Origin: Amia ocellicauda
Lineage: Eukaryota; Chordata; Actinopteri; Amiiformes; Amiidae
NCBI RefSeq assembly: GCF_036373705.1
Contig: NC_089855.1
Coordinates: 10,745,219 to 10,809,218 of the forward strand
Reading direction: 5' to 3'
DNA: 64,000 nucleotides
The notes under the pieces are model-generated. The model searched no databases. It was not told the origin of the DNA and saw only the letters and a list, made by a program, of their open reading frames with translations. The position numbers and the translations under genes were made by a program. This document shows positions 52,169 through 63,969 of the stretch, in pieces (the stretch's first letter is position 1; every line of letters starts with the position of its first letter).

Positions 52169-53236
52169 CTGCTATTGTACATCTCTACCTCCATATTATA
52201 CTGGTCCATGGAGAGCCAAAAGCAGTGATTCGTTTCCATACGCTGACAGCTGTCAAGACAAACACAGCAACAAATATCACTTTCTCAGTCAACCACCAGC
52301 TATTACACAGTTCCAACTCAGTAACCCAAACTCATTTGTCACTTTGTTGTTTCCCTAAGAAAACACATGCATATGCAGAGCACTGTAAACTGAAACAGAT
52401 GGCACTGTAGTGTACTACAAGGCAAGAATGGCATCCATGCAGAAAAAACAAGGACTTTACAGGAACTAAATTGTATTTGTTGGATAAACACACTTTAAAC
52501 CCACTTGCTCCTTTTTAGAGTGGGCCAAGCAACACAAGCAAAGCTCATTTGTGCTTTAAGCTACAGCACAGACAAAAGAGACAACAACTCTTTCATATTA
52601 TATTTACATGCCTGGTTATGAATACGGATATAAAGTGACCAGACATTACTGAATATAAATATCATCTTATGGCCTAGATGTCTGTACATTTATCAGTTGA
52701 TTGATCCGACGTACACCTTACAGACTCACCGTTTTCCGTTAATGAACTGTATATCCAGTTTAGTGCCGTTGAACCCACGGACTGTGCCGGGCAGGAAAGT
52801 CAGAGAGACAGGATCCGCTAATGAGAGCACGAAGTCTCCCACCGCCAGCGTGTGTGGGCGACTATACTTCCCAAAAATGAAAGACTTCCTCTGGATCGTG
52901 CTCTTGCCATCGCTCCAGCGAATCACATAGTGTTTTCCGTCCGCTACTCTCTGCTGCACCTCGGCTACAGTTGACAGACATGACAAGAAAAACCTCAAGG
53001 AACAGGACGATACTCACTTTCACGGTCTGCGATCAGGTTTTATGATAGCTGTTGCAGTTAAAGGTTGTCTTCAAATGAATGATTTTGACCTTTAGCATTC
53101 TTCTAAAAGTGTTAAGTACAGTGTAATATTTAAGGTTATGAAAAGAAACACCTTCAGGTTTTGATTATCTAATCAAAGCCACGGTGAACAATGCATTTCC
53201 TATCTAGTAAAAAATAATACCTGCTGTTAATGATTA

Positions 53237-53287
<51 letters not shown>

Positions 53288-54502
53288 TCACCTAAAGGAT
53301 TATTAGGAACACCATACTAATACTGTGTTTGACCCCCTTTCGCCTTCAGAACTGCCTTAATTCTACGTGGCATTGATTCAACAAGGTGCTGAAAGCATTC
53401 TTTAGAAATGTTGGCCCATATTGATAGGATAGCATCTTGCAGTTGATGGAGATTTGTGGGATGCACATCCAGGGCACGAAGCTCCCGTTCCACCACATCC
53501 CAAAGATGCTCTATTGGGTTGAGATCTGGTGACTGTGGGGGCCAGTTTAGTACAGTGAACTCATTGTCATGTTCAAGAAACCAATTTGAAATTATTCGAC
53601 CTTTGTGACATGGTGCATTATCCTGCTGGAAGTAGCCATCAGAGGATGGGTACATGGTGGTCATAAAGGGATGGACATGGTCAGAAACAATGCTCAGGTA
53701 GGCCGTGGCATTTAAACGATGCCCAATTGGCACTAAGGGGCCTAAAGTGTGCCAAGAAAACATCCCCCACACCATTACACCACCACCACCAGCCTGCACA
53801 GTGGTAACAAGGCATGATGGATCCATGTTCTCATTCTGTTTACGCCAAATTCTGACTCTACCATCTGAATGTCTCAACAGAAATCGAGACCCATCAGACC
53901 AGGCAACATTTTTCCAGTCTTCAACTGTCCAATTTTGGTGAGCTTGTGCAAATTGTAGCCTCTTTTTCCTATTTGTAGTGGAGATGAGTGGTACCCAGTG
54001 GGGTCTTCTGCTGTTGTAGCCCATCCGCCTCAAGGTTGTACATGTTGTGGCTTCACAAATGCTTTGCTGCATACCTCGGTTGTAACGAGTGGTTATTTCA
54101 GTCAAAGTTGCTCTTCTATCAGCTTGAATCAGTCGGCCCATTCTCCTCTGACCTCTAGCATCAACAAGGCATTTTCGCCCACAGGACTGCCGCATACTGG
54201 ATGTTTTTCCCTTTTCACACCATTCTTTGTAAACCCTAGAAATGGTTGTGCATGAAAATCCCAGTAACTGAGCAGATTGTGAAATACTCAGACCGGCCCG
54301 TCTGGCACCAACAACCATGCCACGCTCAAAATTGCTTAAATCACCTTTCTTTCCCATTCAGACATTCAGTTTGGAGTTCAGGAGATTGTCTTGACCAGGA
54401 CCACACCCCTAAATGCATTGAAGCAACTACCATGTGATTGGTTGGTTAGATAATTGCATTAATTAGAAATTGAACAGGTGTTCCTAATAATCCTTTAGGT
54501 GA

Positions 54503-54561
<59 letters not shown>

Positions 54562-57500
54562 CAACAATACTGAACTCCAGTCCTGAAGGAAAGAAGGTTT
54601 GTCCTTGTTTTCACCACTTAACTATTATTGACCTAACTGACCTAAATAAGGGAATAAATTTCACCTTTTGCCTTTACTTGAAACAGGGACTGGCTTACAG
54701 AGACCTATCAAGCTCACTGGAATAGAGCAATGTGCCATTTACATAATGGAAAATGTAATCTGGACACCACTGTAAACCACTAAACCTTTAGCACAACCAA
54801 AAAGGTAGTGAGTTCTTGCCCTGCCCTCTCACCATAGCATTTTTGATTTGAAAAAATATGTCGGAAATGTGTGAAGGCCTTGATATGCTTGTTGTCTTAC
54901 CAAGGTGATAAGTCCCAGTTTCATCATCTCTGGCCACCACTGGCTGCCTGACCCACCGTTCTTCACATTCCAGCATGTAGGCTACGTCCTGATCGAACTT
55001 CTGAGCAGGAATCCAATAGGCCTGCTCTCTGGAGACCCGAGCTTCCGTCCCATCGTAATACCTGACCTACAGGAAAGGCACAGCAGAGACACGCATACAG
55101 ATTTAGCTCATTGTAACCCACTCTTGAGTTATGATTCTCAGCTGGGGGTGGGGGGGACTGGTATGAGTGCCATTGGCCTAGAGGTTCAAACTGAGGCTAC
55201 GCCACCTACCAGCTGAGGCTAGGGCCTCCTGTGGTGACACATAATGGTCTGAGCACAGGAAAAGGCTGCAGGTCAAGAAATAAAAACATATGCGCCAGGT
55301 CTTGCAAATATGTTGGACAAAGAATGTGTCAAGTCAGGCTGAATTCGCTATTTCCTCCTGTTTAACTCAGCCTACCACTGAGACCTCATCGTTTATCATA
55401 ATTCTGGACCTGAAGACAAAGTAATCACCTCCAGCTTTAGGTTATCCAGGACCTTCAAAACCACTCCAGGGCAGAAGCACTCCGGATACAAAGGATGGGC
55501 ACCAATTACAGGATCTTTGTCCTGGAAGTGAGTACATGTTTGAATTAAATCTGATTTCAATCCACGAAAATAAAATAAAAACATTTTGTTTATACATAGT
55601 ATAATGAGCAGGAAAGGTAATTCAAATTCATTTCAGTCTTAACTTTTTTTCTTTACCTGAATGACATGTTCTAGGTCATCGCCTTCTGTGATGATGTCTT
55701 CTCTCCAGATTCTCTCCAGCTCTCCATCCTTGTTCTGCAAGAAGTAGCTCTGGTCTCCACAGCAGTGGATAACTGAACCTGCCAAGGAGGAATTTGTCTC
55801 CAGCTTGTACCACATCTCACTTTAGTGCTTTTATCTAATGCTATTATTACTATACAAGTATTTGCCTCAAGCCTTCATCCATGGCAATTTACATTAAACA
55901 AGAAACTATAAAAAGTGTAAACACTGTGTAGAGAATAGTGGCTCTTTTTTTTAAGAAAAGAAAATGCAATGCCACATAAATCAATACATTATTTAATGGA
56001 GCATTACACATTGTCTGGAATAGAAAATAAAATACCACAAATTGAAATAAGAGTAGAGAAAAATACACCTTTGCCATCTTTGAAGCTGAAGGAGAGATTG
56101 CCTTATTCAAGTGCCTTTGGATTAAATAATAGACTCTAAATGTTGTTGTGCATGAAATCTCAGAAATATGCATCCGTTATACAAATAGTTTTTCTTGAGT
56201 CATCATGATGAACTTACTATGGTAATAACAGCCATCGTGTGACCAGCGGGCGAGAACAGCCTGTCCAGGAGCCAGTCGAGGGAAGTTGAGTCTGGCATTG
56301 CTCACATGCTCAGGAACACCCTTCAGCACAGCCTCACCTTTAAGTAGGCGGGGTAAGGGCGGGGGAAACAAAAATCACCACAAACAGTTACAATAACAGT
56401 TAGAAGTCCTATTAAAATTAAAAGTTCATACAAGCACAAACAGTTTCGGTATGACAAACACTTTGCTCAGCTTCTAAAAACAAACAAAAACAGCCTTAGC
56501 GGTATAAATCTGTGAGATGATGAATATGAAATAATTTCTTCCTCTGTGCAGTAACATCACTGCAGCCAAAGTGGCCACTCTCTTCAAGGCCGACTCCCTG
56601 AGCTATGTGTGCAATTCTCAATTTATTCACAATTAGATGCAAATTTCAACAGTCAGGCATTACAATTTGTATTATAGGGATAAGAAGGCTTTGTTTGTTT
56701 ATAATTCATAACTTAATCCCAAGTAAAATGCTTTGTAGATGTTTCCCTTTGTGTGCTTCAGCCTAATTCTTCACACAATGCCACCTAGCAACAGACAGTT
56801 TACATAATAAGACCTGACAGCACAATACATGGGATTAGGAGGCATGCTTTCCCTCAACAATCAGCAGTCGTACAAAAATTGAACACATTATGCCAATAAT
56901 TGCAGTATATGAACGTGCTAAGGCTTGGAAACTTGTAGGTTTCTGCCCTCCTGGGATGTGACTGAAGACTACTGCATCTCGCTGTTAAACCAGACATTGT
57001 CTCTGTTGGACAGCGTGGTTGGTAATGGGATTTGGAAGAAGCCTATACAACAATGTTTTTTAAACTGACAACTTCGCTATAAGCCACTGACTACATGAAC
57101 ACACACGACATCTTTTCATTTAAGATGTCTGTCTTCTTAGAAATGGCAGCTGTGTCTGAGGATCAGGTTAGAAAACTGCCTTCTCTGAAAAGGCTCAGTT
57201 CATGTCTAATGAGGACAGGGAGCAATTATGTTGCTGACCCCTGCCGTGGCTGTACTTGCGTGAAAAAGAGTAAGATAAAGAGTATAAAATAAGTGCCTGT
57301 TACCGCCTAAGCACCCGGCAAATCTTATCCAGTGAGAGCACACTGTTAGCATGTTATAATGGCTGCTGTCAGGATTTTTATATTTACTGGCCATAGAAAG
57401 TTTTATTTTTTTATCTGCAGTTTGGGTCAGAATTCAGAATCAGTCCTGAATCTTTATATAATAGGGTAATGCAATGTACTCTTCTAGTGCATTATACTAT

Positions 57501-60500
57501 CCAATAATAGAATACAATAGAATACATAATTTAATAGGCAATAGTCTTATATCAGTGTCTAATTATTGGAAAGCCCAGAGCAGTCACCACTGAGGATGCA
57601 TAAGAAGCTTTCTCAGGGAGAGTTTATATCAGTTTTCAATTGAGCTAAAGGGCTCTTAGTAATACGTTTAGCAGCCATAATCATTGAGTTTTACATCTAA
57701 AGGGGGTTTTCTATTTAGATGCTATAGTGAGATGCTGCAGCTTAGTGAAGATACAGAGTAATGTATTTAAATGTGTCAGCCCTGAGCAGGAAAGGAAGGG
57801 AAGTGAGCACCACACTTCCATAAACCCCAGACCAAGCACTTGCTCTGCTCTTATTAATGACTGCCTCATGTGTTGACACAAGGTGTGTGCAGCACATGGC
57901 TGAACTATAAGTCAACTGAACCAGCAGAGATCCTGCAGCTACTAAAAACAAAACACAATTCTTCTGGTTTCTAGTCCTTCTTGTGGAGTCGGTGACATAC
58001 CAAGCACGCATGAACTTCAACCTGGTTAGAGCAGGAGATCATTTCTTTACAGAATCCCAGCAGATTTCTAGTTAGATAACAAAGAGGCATTCTGAGGTTC
58101 CTCTTCAGCTGAGACCATAAGAATAAAGTGGATTCAAACTCTCAATCTTAAACCAAATAAAAGCTCAATACATGCACATGGCTCAGCAATGCATTAGTGG
58201 AGTTATTTCCAGCCTGTGATACACATGCATGAACACTTGATAATCTGAGTGTGCTGCCCCTGGGAGGCTGTAACATCTACGTATTACAAAGTTTCTTGAC
58301 CAGAATGCATTAACAGTAACAAATACAATGATATCCAGTAGAATGAATAACTAATATACTAATAATCCATTTGACACAATACATTTGCTTTAGCCCTTGA
58401 AAAAAGCTTGGCTCTGAGACGAACAGAGGATATATTAGCATTCAGGATATTTTGGCCCTGTTGCCATTTGTTCATTTGTGATTCATTTGTATTTGATATT
58501 TTGTATTTAGAAGCCTCTTTCTAATGTGGAAGTCATTTGTTTTAATCACATGATATTTAGGTAAAAAGTATTATAACTCCACTTTTAGATGCACCATATT
58601 AATTTCATATTCAATCCATATACATTTGAAAACAATCATGGGAAACACTTTGCCTTTTGTTTGCCAGTGCACGCAATTAAAATTGAAAATACAGCAATTC
58701 AATAAAAAGGAAAACACTTTGTACAGCCCATGCTCTATGAGTGTGTTCACAGACTTTGATGTATGCCTGTAGTTTATCAAAGATACATGATGTTAAACAT
58801 CACAAGATGACAGGCGTTCAGTTCGTGAGTGAGCAAAGCACATTGCATCCTCATGCGAGTCTCTGAAAGGACTATTAGAGCCGACGGCTCATTATACTGC
58901 ATTTTACCCACTCATGCATTGTCACAGGCGTCTCTGTCAGTGCCAAACCAGCCTAAAGAGACCTGGGAAATCCTTTCAACAATCTGCAGCCCAACATTGC
59001 TAATCACAGATTAAAACTAATCTCCAATCTGAGCCTCCTAATTCCCTTTCTTGGATCAGGACTAAAAGTATGTACCAACTGCAAAGCATTATTTTAAAGC
59101 TCATAAAGGCACAACATAGAGAAAAGCACTGGCACACACACACTCACATCAGTGGGCACCTATGGTCATAAACTATAAATAAGACTGGTAAAGAAAGCAT
59201 TATTTTTAAATCAGAGGCCGTTCAATAAGCCTTTCATTGACAAGAATAAAGGACTCTGTTGTCTTTTTCAGCAACAAATCAAGACTATTTTGGCAGGATG
59301 TACTGTATTCAGAAAAGGTTCCTATAGGATCAAATCATTTTTAGACTTAAGAAAAACAATATCAAATTGTAAGTGAGGTTTAAGATGCCTTTTAAGTTGG
59401 AAAATGTATTCATGGTATTCGCTGGGTTAACTTTCTTGGTATGGCTACATAGATCAAGGGCTTCTCTTTGAAAACACGTGGATTAAGCAGTTTATCTACC
59501 AGAAATAAAATACATACTGACAACCAATAAGGAAGATCAAGGTATATAAACTCACAGTACCTTCTAAATTCATGTTCAAGCATTGGACAGTGCAATACTG
59601 TAATGTCAGTCACACTTTAAACAGGCTAACTCTGTTGCTGACTTCTCCAGCCTCCACTGAGCCTACAAACAAAATGTATTCCCTACTGAAGCTATTAATC
59701 TGCTTACCCTTTGCCTCCTGTTCCACTCAAATTACCTTAGTGATGGACATATACCATTCATAAATAGTATATGAACACACCTATCCATGGTGCAATGTTT
59801 ATTAATGTACTGATCTGAAAATCTGCTTTTGTTTTTTTCCTGACTGACTATCTGATCGATTTATATAAGTAAGAACAGGAAAGGCATGCACTAAACTAGC
59901 CTGCTTAGACGTCCGTGGAGTATCTATCGCAGTTACTGTAAATGCAGCATGGCTCCCGTTTTGTTGCATGTCTCTTTTTATTCTGATTGTTAACTATTCA
60001 CAGAGCTCTCATATATATGGCTTTGTGGCCAAGTAAGCCCAGGCTCCACTGCTTCTCTTAGCTCGGGATTAGCAGCTGCAATGAGATTGCTGTTAATCTT
60101 TTGATACCATTTGGATGCTAAATGAAAGAGGCATTGCAGCTGCCACTTGGAAAAGATTTCTCAGAAAGGCTCTGCAAAGTCGGGTACGAACCACACTGCT
60201 CAGAGCACTCGGCAGAGGCATGGCGGTTTCCAGCAGACATTCCCTGAATCCCAGAATGCCCCTTCAAGCCCTCGTCCTCAGGATTCAGCATTTAAATGGT
60301 AAACAGGCTTTCCCATCTATTATAAATGGGCTTCGATGTCATTGTCTCCTTTAGAGAAGATAATACACATGCTTTGACAGCCTTCACTAGATTACAATTA
60401 CAGCCCCTTATTGACAGAGCACATCAGGACAGACTGAAGCTGATCTGTTGTTCTTTCAAAACCAAAGTGTTTTGATTCACTTGTCAGGGGCACGATCGCA

Positions 60501-63500
60501 TTGTTTTCAGAAAGTGTGACGTTTGGTTTCTTGCTTGAAATCTTTTGTTTTTCAAAGATTTCGTGATGAAGTGCAGATCTAAAGACAGAACAAGGGGTAA
60601 TGAAGTCTGAAATGCATGCAGTCCAATCTGACGACTGGACTCTCAGGAGGTTATTAGTGTAAAATGTGTTTACTTTAGACATGCATCTCCCCTTTCATTT
60701 TGCTTCATTAACATCAAACTACAATCAATATTCGTCACACCTTCTGACTGCAATAACCTAAATCAAGGCTTAGAGACAAGCCATGCTTAAATTACTTCTG
60801 AGAGGCATTCAAATTTAACAATCTACCTACAGATTTCACTTCAGGATCAACCCACAATCGCTACTGCTAGTCAGGGGAAACCTAGAAGTGCAGACAGCAA
60901 GTTATCTCCTTTGAAGCAGTGTTGTGAAATAGAATATAAAACCATATTAAGGGGCATATAATTTCAAAAGTATAATGCGCTTTCCACAGCAGAATTTTTT
61001 TTAAGTCCAGCTGCACTGGGATCAATTATAAAGCACACAGGCACTCCCAGGCAAAGACTAATTATTTTCCTGTGATAAACCCAAGGGTCACCACATTATC
61101 ATCCATGCTTCCAAATAAGCACCGAAGCCACTGGTTACAGATTCTCAGGTTTCCTCTCTTGCTTACGAGGGGCAGCCGCTGCCATGTATTCTTAACTACC
61201 CTTTAACAAAGCTGTACCATTCTAGTTCAAGGATAATAAGACCTTAAACTCAGATCTCCAGAGATTGGGCTTTAATCAGTTCAGGCCACACACTGAAAGG
61301 GAGACAAGATCTTTAGCAGATCAACTGTTCTTCACCTGTGATACTGCCAAAGCGCTGTGTGATTAGAAGAAGGCAGGGGAATAGACTGCTATCGTAGTCT
61401 GTTTCCACTGGTTCCCTGAATGTGTTGTGAACTTAGGATATAAACGAATTCTGAATGGCTAATTAAAGGTTATTGTTAATTAAATAAATATATCTGCAGT
61501 GGGAATCACTAATCAAAATATTTTTAACAATTAGATAACATAGTATTTAAGTTAAAAAGCATAGGTTTAATATACGAATACATCCATTTTACAGTGGATG
61601 AACACACTTGTAATTAAGGTTACTATTATACAAGCATTCATTTAGATTTTAATGTGAAAGCATTGGATTTTCAAATCACATTTGAGACTAGCATTACGTG
61701 AGACCATTTGTTAAGGTGTTCCCATGTGAAGTAAAATAAAGACTTAAAAATAATGAACAAGCAGATAGCTAAGTCAATTATAATTAAATACAATGTATGA
61801 AATAAAGGCTATGTTTTTCATTTACTACACCACAATGTCTCTCACCCTCTTTACATCTGGCCCCTCTGGGTAAGATGTCTTTCAGCTTCTGGAGGTCTTC
61901 CAGCAGCAACCGCTGTTGATTGGCTAAACGCTTCTGCTCTTCCAGTACATCAGTGTCATTGTTGAGATTCAAAGCGGCCAAATCTTTCACACACTTCTGG
62001 ATTTGCTGTGGGTGAGAAACGAAAAGAAAAGAAAGAAAGGTAGCAATCAGGAGCAGAAAACAAAACCAAACCAGGAATCGATACATTCCCTATTGGTTTT
62101 TACTGTTGCAGTAGGAGCACATAGTCTTAGCCTCAGTCAAAGTTTGCCTCTTAAAATGGTTGCTGTAAAATGTACTCACAGCAGTTGTTTAAGAAAAGGC
62201 TTCACTACTTTAGCAGTGGACAGGTTAGTAGCCCAAAACAGGACTTCATTTCTCAACTGCATAGTAAAGCGGAAATTGCATTTATCTTCCTCATCGTTTA
62301 AGAGGGTGTCAAACTTTAACTATACACAAATTTGTATAATACAAGTGTCACAAATTATAGCCTACAGTGTCTTTGCTTTAAGAACAAAAAATTGGAATAT
62401 TTGATGACCACCAGCTGCAAAGGAGGATCTTGCCACGTGTTAAATCAAGCAAGGAAGCCACAGGCCTCTGATTTTGAGGCAGCAGTGTGTGGAGTACCTC
62501 CTGCTGGGATCTGTGCTCAGCCCGCGCCTCCTGCAGTTCTCTAGCCAAGTCCTCCAGCTTCTGATTGGTTGAGTGGCTTCTCTTGGCCAGGTCTAAATGC
62601 ACTGTCTTTCCAGGTGGGGAGTTTGACCCCTGGGGATGCAGTGAGGACAATGGGGTGGACAGCCTGCCAGAGGGGCACGTCCCCAACCGCAGGGGCAGCG
62701 AATCCAACGACGCAGATCGTGCGCTGGATCTGTGAGTACGAGCACCACTTGTCTGTATATCATCTTCAGAGGCCGGTCTCTCTATAAAAACAGTGAAAGA
62801 GAGCAAGATAAAATAATTCTGAAACACAAAACCTGTAAAATACCAGTTGTTTTCCAGTTGCTGTTGGAAGAATTCAGGTCACAAAGGAGTCAGATCACGA
62901 GTCATTCAGTTTAAACAAATAAAAGACAACTCCCCCCATTCTTTATGCAGTTTTCCACCCATGTGTTTGTAGAATTTATTGAAAAAAGAACAAAGATATG
63001 AACATGAACAATAAGTGTTTGCGGAGTAAGTCTCCCGCACCAGATGGAAGCGTTCTGCTGAGTGATGATAATGTTATGCTAATTCTGATTAGACTTCAAA
63101 GGAGATGAAAATTGCAAATGTTGCTTTGACCTTGAAGATTCCTCAGATGCAAAAGTAAGCCGGGGTACCTGGCATTTCAACTCAGTTCTCTTTCTCCTGT
63201 TTATATATATATATATATATATATATTCATGCAGATAATATAGCATTTGAATCAAAAGCATACCCTATTAGCATACCGATTGAAGTAAGACTGAAATGCA
63301 CTGCCTTCATGGTGAAAATCAATAAAAAGGTGGCCACAAGGTGAAGTCAATCAGAGAAATTAGACGGCACGCTTTCTCTTATAAGTAAAAACAGGAAAGT
63401 GCCAAATTAAAAATGATGAAAAGATGCCTTCTTTAAAACAGGACAAGGAAAAGTCATACATTGTAATACATTAATTCAAATTCAAATGGGACATACATAT

Positions 63501-63969
63501 TAAACAGAGATACACAGGGAGGCTCTGAGACTCAAGTGGAAATTGAAAATGCTCTTTCAGTTCCAGAAATTTCATGCAAAGTTTGAAATGAGATGGTCAT
63601 TTTAAGTTTGATAGTCTTTTGACGGCTGGTCACATATCAAGTGCACTACACATTTCTGGGCAATGATGTTTTCACTGCTTTTCACTGTTTTCAATGCCAC
63701 TGCTCAGAGAAACACTCACAATTTGAGTTGAAAATCAGATGACACTCACAAGGGCTTTGAAATAATTCTCACCTTCTTCACTAGAGGAGCTCTCTGAGTC
63801 TTGCTTATTGGCCACGTCTCTGACAGACAGGTCATTCTTGTTGTCCTGTTCATTCTTTTTCCTCTGATCTTTTCTTCTCTTACACTTCTGTGTTTCCTCA
63901 TCGAGTGATGCAATATTTCCTGTGTTCCTTTGCCGAAGTGTAACTGGTTTTGCAAACTGTATACTTGGG
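52066..63969 (-). CDS. VWA3B: VWA3B-like gene, last nine coding exons (5' part outside window)
   Basis: Nine phase-compatible exons (63969-63773, 62781-62498, 62005-61846, 56337-56218, 55778-55657, 55521-55429, 55066-54901, 52964-52730, 52168-52066) total 1480 nt, about 493 residues, ending at TAA 52066-52068. A Lys/Glu/Ser-rich region is followed by a coiled coil (QKLEDLARELQEARAEHRSQ) and then a series of short beta-rich Tudor/SH3-like units of the DUF4537 type (VLARWSHDGCYYHSSVI, VRYYDGTEARVSREQAYWIP, YVIRWSDGKSTIQRKSFIFG, LDIQFINGKRY). Vertebrate VWA3B combines a VWA domain with DUF4537 and lies next to CNGA3 in the same orientation in human; both points fit. The VWA domain would be to the right of this window. 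C11orf16 also has DUF4537 but does not fit the position. Confidence 0.8.
52730..52964 (-). CDS. VWA3B: VWA3B-like exon with DUF4537/Tudor-like units
   Basis: Between CTGTAG and AAACG|GTGAGT. It encodes (A)EVQQRVADGKHYVIRWSDGK through SLADPVSLTFLPGTVRGFNG and DIQFINGK. Two beta-barrel-like repeats with DG/NG turns are visible. Confidence 0.85.
53241..53284. repeat. (TA)n microsatellite, left flank of intact Tc1
   Basis: A TA tract directly abutting the left end of the transposon; its continuation lies on the other side at 54508-54555. Confidence 0.95.
53285..54505 (-). mobile_element. Apparently intact Tc1-like transposon in a VWA3B intron
   Basis: A 1.2-kb element with terminal inverted repeats of at least 28 bp that match perfectly (left begins CACTCACCTAAAGGATTATT; right is its complement at 54478-54505). 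It is flanked on both sides by TA microsatellite, consistent with insertion at a TA target. It contains one full transposase frame. It differs from the other two Tc1-like families in the window, which have long IR/DR repeats or other termini. The element lies in the VWA3B intron 52965-54900, in the same orientation as the gene. Confidence 0.95.
53317..54357 (-). CDS. Tc1-like transposase, 346 residues, uninterrupted
   Basis: ATG at 54357 to TAA at 53317. The length equals the usual size of Tc1 transposases (about 340). It has an N-terminal helix-turn-helix pair (MGKKGDLSNFERGMVVGARR...), a central linker (GRKCLVDARGQRR), then the DDE catalytic core. The core shows VAWSDGS with the first Asp (usually SDES), GGGGVMVWGMFS, YFQQDNAPCH with the second Asp, and [16 protein letters not shown] with the Glu. 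The C-terminus KGGQTQY is typical. No stop or frameshift is present, so the enzyme may be functional. The Gly in SDGS and other substitutions could still impair it. Confidence 0.93.
   Translation of the reverse strand: MGKKGDLSNFERGMVVGARRAGLSISQSAQLLGFSCTTISRVYKEWCEKGKTSSMRQSCGRKCLVDARGQRRMGRLIQADRRATLTEITTRYNRGMQQSICEATTCTTLRRMGYNSRRPHWVPLISTTNRKKRLQFAQAHQNWTVEDWKNVAWSDGSRFLLRHSDGRVRIWRKQNENMDPSCLVTTVQAGGGGVMVWGMFSWHTLGPLVPIGHRLNATAYLSIVSDHVHPFMTTMYPSSDGYFQQDNAPCHKGRIISNWFLEHDNEFTVLNWPPQSPDLNPIEHLWDVVERELRALDVHPTNLHQLQDAILSIWANISKECFQHLVESMPRRIKAVLKAKGGQTQY
54508..54555. repeat. (TA)n microsatellite, right flank of intact Tc1
   Basis: A TA tract immediately after the right end of the transposon. 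Confidence 0.95.
54901..55066 (-). CDS. VWA3B: VWA3B-like exon
   Basis: Between CCTGTAG and CCTTG|GTAAGA. It encodes VRYYDGTEARVSREQAYWIP through RQPVVARDDETGTYHL, phase 0 in and 1 out. It spans the end of one Tudor-like unit and the start of the next. Confidence 0.87.
55429..55521 (-). CDS. VWA3B: VWA3B-like exon
   Basis: A 93-bp phase-0 exon between CTTCCAG and GGAG|GTGATT. It encodes DKDPVIGAHPLYPECFCPGV and VLKVLDNLKLE. Confidence 0.87.
55657..55778 (-). CDS. VWA3B: VWA3B-like exon
   Basis: Between TTGGCAG and ATTCAG|GTAAAG. It encodes (S)SVIHCCGDQSYFLQNKDGEL through GDDLEHVIQ, phase 1 in and 0 out. Confidence 0.87.
56218..56337 (-). CDS. VWA3B: VWA3B-like exon, first DUF4537 unit
   Basis: Between CTTAAAG and CCATA|GTAAGT. 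It encodes (G)EAVLKGVPEHVSNARLNFPR through AVLARWSHDGCYYH. The VLARW..DG.YY pattern is the signature of DUF4537 proteins. Confidence 0.88.
56338..61845. other. VWA3B-like intron, 5.5 kb
   Basis: A phase-1 intron between the coiled-coil exon and the DUF4537 exons. I see no exon, RNA gene or recognised transposon in it. Open frames of 60-94 codons are not supported. Confidence 0.65.
61846..62005 (-). CDS. VWA3B: VWA3B-like exon, coiled coil
   Basis: Between CCCACAG and AGAGG|GTGAGA. It encodes QIQKCVKDLAALNLNNDTDV through LLLEDLQKLKDILPRGARCK, a heptad-like helix continuing from the previous exon. Phase 0 in and 1 out. Confidence 0.85.
62498..62781 (-). CDS. VWA3B: VWA3B-like exon, Ser/Arg-rich linker and coiled coil
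   Basis: Between CTATAG and CAGGAG|GTACTC. It encodes (E)RPASEDDIQTSGARTHRSSA, a Ser/Pro-rich linker, then NQKLEDLARELQEARAEHRS. Phase 1 in and 0 out, joining directly to the next coiled-coil exon. Confidence 0.85.
63202..63226. repeat. (TA)n microsatellite
   Basis: A 25-bp TA tract in a VWA3B-like intron. Confidence 0.93.
63773..63969 (-). CDS. VWA3B: VWA3B-like exon, charged low-complexity region (first seen in window)
   Basis: Between ATTTCAG and AGAAG|GTGAGA. It encodes PSIQFAKPVTLRQRNTGNIA, a Lys/Arg/Glu stretch and SESSSSEE. It starts in phase 2, so more coding exons must lie beyond the right edge. Confidence 0.8.
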
